From contig JBKBPR010000003.1 in assembly GCA_046293135.1 (NCBI GenBank), positions 174,788-238,787 of the forward strand: a stretch of DNA of 64,000 bases, given 5' to 3'. This DNA comes from UBA2638 sp046293135 (GTDB lineage: Bacteria; Pseudomonadota; Alphaproteobacteria; Micavibrionales; Micavibrionaceae). Positions 59,874 to 64,000 of this stretch are shown piece by piece (position 1 is the stretch's first letter; each line of letters opens with the position of its first letter). A program made the translations under genes and the position numbers. Under the pieces are notes generated by a model that saw nothing but the letters and a program-made list of their open reading frames with translations, did not search any database and was not told the DNA's origin.

Positions 59874-61010
59874 TCAGTCTTTCAGATCGTCCCAGAACTC
59901 TTTCATTTTTTGAAAGAACCCTGATGATTCCGGCGAGTGCTTATTGCCGGATTTTTCACTGCTGATCGAGCTATCAAGCTGTGACATCAAATCTTTTTGC
60001 TTTTTATCAAGATTGACGGGGGTTTCGACAAATATTTCGATATACATATCGCCGCGCCCTGAGGATTGCAAAATGCTCATCCCTTTGCCTTTGAGGCGGA
60101 ATTGTTGGCCTGTCTGCGTGCCTTCGGGAACGCTGACTTTGGCGCTATTGCCCTCGATGGTCGGCACGTTGACCTCACCGCCCAGCGCGGCTTTTGTGAC
60201 TGTAATCGGCACGCGGCAATATAAATTCGCGCCGTCGCGTTTGAATAATTTGTGCGGCTTGATCGAAAGCAGGATGTATAAATCGCCGTTTTGTCCGCCG
60301 CGAATACCCGCTTCGCCTTCACCGCTCAGGCGAATGCGGCGACCATGCTCGATACCTGCAGGAACCTTGACCTTGATCGTGCGGTTTTTCTTGATGCGGC
60401 CTTGCCCGTTACAGCTTTTGCATGGGGTTTTGATCGCCTCACCCTCACCGTTACAGGTCGGGCAGGTGCGCTCGATGGTGAAAAATCCTTGTTGCTGGCG
60501 GACGCGGCCAGCGCCGTTACATGTGCCGCATTGTTCGACCGATGAACCTTTTTCCGCACCGGATCCATTACAGCTTTCACAAGCGTTATTGAGCGCAAGA
60601 GATATGGTTTCTTCCTTGCCCTTGAAGGCATCCTCCATCGAGATTTCGAGCGTGTATTGAATGTCGGCACCGCGGGTTTGAGAGCCGCGCCCGCCGCGAC
60701 CACCCATAAAATCGCCGAACATATCTTCGAAAATATCGGAGAAATTGCCGCCGCCAAAACCGCCAGCGCCGCCGCCGCCCATAGATCCGTCAAAGGCGCC
60801 AGAGCCGTAGCGGTCATAGGCTGCGCGTTTTTGCTCGTCTTTCAGAACATCATAAGCCTGATTGATGAGTTTGAATTTCTCTTCGGCTTCGGGGTTGTCC
60901 TTGTTTTGGTCGGGGTGATATTTCAGAGCAAGCTTGCGATACGCTTTTTTGATCTCATCCGCGCTCGCGTTCCGGTCAACTTCAAGTATTTTATAGTAAT
61001 CGTCACTCAT
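59874..61010 (-). CDS. dnaJ: Chaperone protein DnaJ
   Basis: Hsp40 co-chaperone, 378 residues. The J domain (1-70) has the HPD motif in LKYHPDQN. The Gly/Phe-rich region is around 75-110, and four zinc repeats follow (CESCNGSG, CGTCNGAG, CPTCNGEG, CKSCNGQG), then the substrate-binding beta domains ending near residue 340. It delivers clients to DnaK and stimulates its ATPase. Confidence 0.97.
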   Translation of the reverse strand: MSDDYYKILEVDRNASADEIKKAYRKLALKYHPDQNKDNPEAEEKFKLINQAYDVLKDEQKRAAYDRYGSGAFDGSMGGGGAGGFGGGNFSDIFEDMFGDFMGGRGGRGSQTRGADIQYTLEISMEDAFKGKEETISLALNNACESCNGSGAEKGSSVEQCGTCNGAGRVRQQQGFFTIERTCPTCNGEGEAIKTPCKSCNGQGRIKKNRTIKVKVPAGIEHGRRIRLSGEGEAGIRGGQNGDLYILLSIKPHKLFKRDGANLYCRVPITVTKAALGGEVNVPTIEGNSAKVSVPEGTQTGQQFRLKGKGMSILQSSGRGDMYIEIFVETPVNLDKKQKDLMSQLDSSISSEKSGNKHSPESSGFFQKMKEFWDDLKD

Positions 61011-61046
61011 ATTTTTGTATTGGCCTTATCGGGATGGATCGGGATT

Positions 61047-61430
61047 TCAGGATTGCCCTATTTCAGATTTCTTGCCGCTGAAGTTGAAAAACGCGCCAAT
61101 CAGATCATACCAGCTTTTGGGGCGAATACCATCGCGGTAATTGTCGTTTTTGGCTTGTTTGCGCAAGTTGCGGAAATTCGGTTTTGCGCCCCCTGATTTC
61201 AGCAAGCGGTCATATTGCATACGGCGTTCATTGGTTTTGAGGTGATCGTAAGCCTCGCTAATCAAACGAAACCGCAATTCCGAGAGCTTGCGCTCTTGTG
61301 GATTTTGATCGGGGTGAAAGCGCTTAGCCAGCTTATAATAAGCCTTGCGGATATCGGAATCCGTGGCCTTCGCAGAAACCTGCAAAATATCGTAATAAGA
61401 TACGGTTCGCCCTGTTTCGGTCTTTTTCAC
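61047..61430 (-). CDS. Second J-domain protein, 127 aa
   Basis: The N-terminal J domain (about residues 10-75) has HPD in AKRFHPDQNP. The remaining ~50 residues are basic with a short aromatic hydrophobic end (WYDLIGAFFNFSG); no zinc or Gly/Phe region. It lies between dnaK and dnaJ and would give DnaK an additional, specialised partner, perhaps at a membrane or particular client. Confidence 0.88.
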   Translation of the reverse strand: MKKTETGRTVSYYDILQVSAKATDSDIRKAYYKLAKRFHPDQNPQERKLSELRFRLISEAYDHLKTNERRMQYDRLLKSGGAKPNFRNLRKQAKNDNYRDGIRPKSWYDLIGAFFNFSGKKSEIGQS

Positions 61431-61487
61431 GCTTTTGCGCTCCTTAACGCTCCGTTACGTATTTGTTTTTTGCAATATTCGTCAGGA

Positions 61488-61552
61488 CGTAGAGGGCGGA
61501 AGCTATTGTCTTCAATCCCTCTACGCAAAATTACGCGGCAAGCAAGAGCCGC
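61488..61552 (-). terminator. Two hairpins between dnaK and the J-domain gene
   Basis: GCGGC/GCCGC (61535-61552), close after the dnaK stop and followed on the minus strand by GTAATTTT, may be an attenuating terminator. CGTAGAGGG/CCCTCTACG (61488-61525) is a perfect 9-bp stem. Together they could set a high dnaK to dnaJ ratio or stabilise dnaK mRNA. Confidence 0.5.
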
Positions 61553-61561
61553 AATAATTAT

Positions 61562-63505
61562 TTAAGATTTGCCTTCGTCCTCTTCCTCAATTTCAAGGTC
61601 AAGAATTTCAGCTTCGTCATCGGCTGCTTCTGCTTTCGCAGAGGATTGCGGCGCTTCATCCATAACAGTTTCGCTATCAGGCTGGCCGGAGGCATTTTCC
61701 TGAGCCTTACGATACGCCATTTCACCGAGCTTCATGCTGGCCGTGGAGAGCGCTTCGGTTTTTTCAGCAATATCTTGCGCATTGCCGCCATCAATCGCAG
61801 TTTTGAGTGCGGCCATAGCGCTTTCGATTTCGGATTTGTTAGCCGCCGGAACATCGCCGCCCATTTCCTCAAGCGATTTTTCGGTCGCGTGAATGAGCGA
61901 TTCTGCGCGGTTTGTCGCCTCAACGGCTTCACGGCGCTTCTGGTCCTCATCGGCATTGACCTCGGCATCCTTGACCATTTTTTCGATATCCTCGTCTGAC
62001 AGACCGCCTGAGGCTTGAATACGGATTTGCTGTTCCTTATTCGTGGCCTTGTCCTTGGCTGACACATGCACGATACCATTGGCATCAATATCGAATGTGA
62101 CCTCGATTTGCGGAACGCCGCGCGGTGCGGGCGGAATGCCGACAAGGTCAAACTGACCGAGCAATTTGTTGTCCGCAGCCATTTGCCGCTCGCCTTGGAA
62201 AACGCGAATGGTGACGGCATTCTGGCTGTCTTCGGCGGTTGAGAAGGTCTGCGATTTTTTGGTCGGGATCGTCGTATTGCGCTCGATCAAGCGGGTGAAG
62301 ACACCGCCCAAAGTCTCGATTCCCAAGGAAAGCGGGGTAACATCGAGCAGTAGAACGTCTTTAACATCGCCTTGCAGAACGCCGCCCTGAATGGCCGCGC
62401 CATCGGCGACAACCTCGTCAGGATTAACGCCCTTATGCGGTTCTTTGCCGAAATATTCCTTCACCGTTTCGATGATTTTTGGCATACGGGTCATACCGCC
62501 GACCAGAATAACATCGTCTACTTCGGAGGCTTTCAGACCTGCATCTTTCAGCGCGGCTTTGACAGGCTCAACCGTACGCTTGACCAGATCATCAACAAGC
62601 GATTCCAGCTTGGCGCGTGAAAGCTTGATGTTCAGGTGCTTCGGCCCGGAAGAATCAGCAGTGATAAACGGTAGATTTACCTCGGTTTGAGTTGCGCTGG
62701 ATAGCTCAATCTTGGCTTTTTCAGCGGCTTCTTTCAAACGCTGCAACGCGAGCTTGTCCTGCCTAAGGTCAATGCCTTGTTCTTTTTTGAACTCATCGGC
62801 AAGATAATCAATAATGCGACCATCGAAATCTTCTCCGCCGAGGAAGGTGTCACCATTGGTGGATTTGACTTCAAACACGCCATCGCCGATTTCAAGAACA
62901 GATACGTCGAATGTTCCACCGCCAAGGTCGTAAACAACGATCGTTCCGGCCTTTTTCTTATCAAGGCCATAAGCCAGCGCCGCCGCTGTTGGCTCGTTGA
63001 TGATCCGCAGCACTTCAAGTCCGGCGATTTTTCCGGCATCTTTTGTGGCTTGGCGCTGGGAGTCATTGAAATAGGCGGGAACGGTAATTACGGCCTGTGT
63101 GACTTTTTCGCCGAGGAAGCTTTCGGCGGTCTCTTTCATTTTTTGCAAAACCATTGCCGAAATTTGTGACGGTGCGAATTTCTCGCCGTTCACCTCAACC
63201 CAAGCATCACCGTTATCGCCCTCAACAACATTGAATGGGGCTTTTTCGATCAGGTCTTTGGCTTGCGGATCGTTAAAGCGGCGGCCAATCAGGCGCTTGA
63301 TCGCATAAAGCGTATTTTCGGGGTTTGTGACCGCTTGACGCTTTGCGGGTTGGCCGACAAGGCGTTCGCCGTCTTTGGTGAAGGCGATCATGGAAGGGGT
63401 TGTGCGCGTGCCTTCGGAATTTTCAATAACGCGCGGTTCTTTGCCTTCCATAACAGCAACGCAGGAGTTGGTTGTACCAAGGTCGATACCGATTACTTTA
63501 CTCAT
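61562..63505 (-). CDS. dnaK: Chaperone protein DnaK (Hsp70)
   Basis: ATP-driven chaperone, 647 residues. The start is VIGIDLGTTNSCVAVMEG, with VYDLGGGTFDVSVLE in the nucleotide-binding domain and VILVGGMTRMPKI near the lobe boundary. The linker DVLLLDVTPLSLGIET leads to the substrate-binding domain, and the C-terminal acidic tail ends ILDLEIEEEDEGKS. GAGGTAAAG is about 7 bases upstream of the ATG at 63505. grpE precedes it by 195 bases. Confidence 0.98.
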   Translation of the reverse strand: MSKVIGIDLGTTNSCVAVMEGKEPRVIENSEGTRTTPSMIAFTKDGERLVGQPAKRQAVTNPENTLYAIKRLIGRRFNDPQAKDLIEKAPFNVVEGDNGDAWVEVNGEKFAPSQISAMVLQKMKETAESFLGEKVTQAVITVPAYFNDSQRQATKDAGKIAGLEVLRIINEPTAAALAYGLDKKKAGTIVVYDLGGGTFDVSVLEIGDGVFEVKSTNGDTFLGGEDFDGRIIDYLADEFKKEQGIDLRQDKLALQRLKEAAEKAKIELSSATQTEVNLPFITADSSGPKHLNIKLSRAKLESLVDDLVKRTVEPVKAALKDAGLKASEVDDVILVGGMTRMPKIIETVKEYFGKEPHKGVNPDEVVADGAAIQGGVLQGDVKDVLLLDVTPLSLGIETLGGVFTRLIERNTTIPTKKSQTFSTAEDSQNAVTIRVFQGERQMAADNKLLGQFDLVGIPPAPRGVPQIEVTFDIDANGIVHVSAKDKATNKEQQIRIQASGGLSDEDIEKMVKDAEVNADEDQKRREAVEATNRAESLIHATEKSLEEMGGDVPAANKSEIESAMAALKTAIDGGNAQDIAEKTEALSTASMKLGEMAYRKAQENASGQPDSETVMDEAPQSSAKAEAADDEAEILDLEIEEEDEGKS

Positions 63506-63700
63506 TTTCTTTACCTCATTTTTTTGCGGCGAATATTTTCTAAAAGCCCTACCATAGGCGCTTTTATTTTATTCCCATGGGTTGATATCAATAATTTTAT
63601 TTAGATAGCGGACAATATCAAGTCCTTGCGCAAAATTCCAGCACGGAATTTATTAAATCCACACCTTGCGGCGATTCATATGAGCTGTAAGTTTTTTTGC

Positions 63701-64000
63701 TTAAGCTTCAGTGTCGATATTCTGCCCCGGTCCGGATGAGGAGGGGGGCGCGCCAGAATTTCCGCCCGTACCGCCGCCCTGTTGACCGTTATCCTTGGCT
63801 ACGCCGACACGCGCCGGACGGATCAAGCGCTCATGCAAGGTATAGCCGGCTTCCATTACCTGAATAACAGTGCCCGCCGCCTTGTCGGGGAAGGGGGCTT
63901 CAAACATCACCTCGTGGAAATTAGGGTCGAAAATCTGATCGAGTGGCTCGATTTTCTTTAAGCCGTGGCGCTCGAAAGAACGTAGCAATTCACGCTCTGT
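63701..64000 (-). CDS. grpE: GrpE nucleotide exchange factor, C-terminal part
   Basis: Only the last ~99 residues are in the window; the start lies beyond its right edge. The beta-wing domain is recognisable: LKKIEPLDQIFDPNFHEVMFE, PAGTVIQVMEAGYTLHERLIRPARVGVAK. A Gly/Ser/Pro-rich tail follows. GrpE releases ADP from DnaK. Confidence 0.93.
   Translation of the reverse strand, partial: TERELLRSFERHGLKKIEPLDQIFDPNFHEVMFEAPFPDKAAGTVIQVMEAGYTLHERLIRPARVGVAKDNGQQGGGTGGNSGAPPSSSGPGQNIDTEA

Noticed and set aside
63506..63700. Possible heat-shock promoter between grpE and dnaK (CTTGAT ... CTATCTA on the minus strand)
   Set aside because: The spacing between the two parts is too short for a sigma32 promoter; no CIRCE-type inverted repeat found.

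Overview
The window is chromosomal DNA of an alphaproteobacterium with moderate GC content. Three things point there: a class I (archaeal-type) lysyl-tRNA synthetase; the cluster xerC-type recombinase / DUF484 / fructose-6-phosphate aldolase / priA lying near a compact atpHAGDC operon; and a grpE-dnaK-dnaJ-dapB order. A member of a deep-branching group such as the Micavibrio relatives would fit, but this is inference from gene content and order only. Most of the sequence is ordinary housekeeping DNA.

Layout. 1-5.8 kb: a large protein with a LOG-like (SLOG) C-terminal domain, lpdA, a small orphan gene, and a sugar-transferase pair. 5.8-6.5 kb: repeat-rich intergenic DNA. 6.5-12 kb: xerC-like gene, gamma-glutamylcyclotransferase, DUF484, fsa, priA. 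12-15.3 kb: membrane enzymes (fatty acid hydroxylase family, membrane-fused spermidine synthase-like protein, TraX-like protein). 15.3-18.5 kb: pabB-pabA-pabC, for the p-aminobenzoate branch of folate synthesis, interrupted by a repeat cluster. 18.5-25.2 kb: a LOG-family gene and the F1 part of ATP synthase with an extra small gene between atpG and atpD. 25.3-33.2 kb: DinG-like helicase, small orphans, a nitroreductase, class I lysS, a histone H1-like protein. 33.3-35.4 kb: uvrB. 35.4-42.6 kb: a patchy zone of small, mostly unknown genes (membrane proteins, a lipoprotein, a thioredoxin-fold protein, a ferredoxin, a cyclophilin) that includes two genes with -1 frameshifts at seven-A runs. 43-48.9 kb: bacterioferritin, purB, L,D-transpeptidase, radC, map, cinA-like gene. 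48.9-51.1 kb: accessory island with small lipoprotein and membrane genes, a truncated DNA methylase relic and tRNA-Leu(UAA). 51.1-59.8 kb: MarR regulator, pentapeptide-repeat protein, uvrC, DUF4282 protein, bactofilin, nth, Ada-like protein, dapB. 59.8-64 kb: dnaJ, a second J-domain protein, dnaK and the end of grpE.

Functionally the window has a strong DNA-repair and replication-restart content (priA, dinG-like, uvrB, uvrC, nth, radC, Ada-like), chaperones (grpE/dnaK/dnaJ), energy metabolism (lpdA, F1-ATPase) and iron handling (bacterioferritin and its ferredoxin, both with Fur-like boxes).

I see no CRISPR array, intact prophage or obvious defence island. The most interesting observations are: (1) a coiled-coil membrane protein whose 21-residue repeat is continuous only if a -1 shift occurs at a dnaX-type A AAA AAG site; (2) a second small gene with the same kind of -1 shift at A AAA AAA; (3) several genes whose -10 box lies 6-7 bases before the start codon, implying leaderless mRNAs; (4) a duplicated lpdA tail flanking a small orphan gene; (5) an unrecognised 93-residue gene inside the atp operon; (6) a DNA methylase cut off just before its catalytic motif beside tRNA-Leu; and (7) a 9-bp tandem repeat shared exactly by two loci 30 kb apart.
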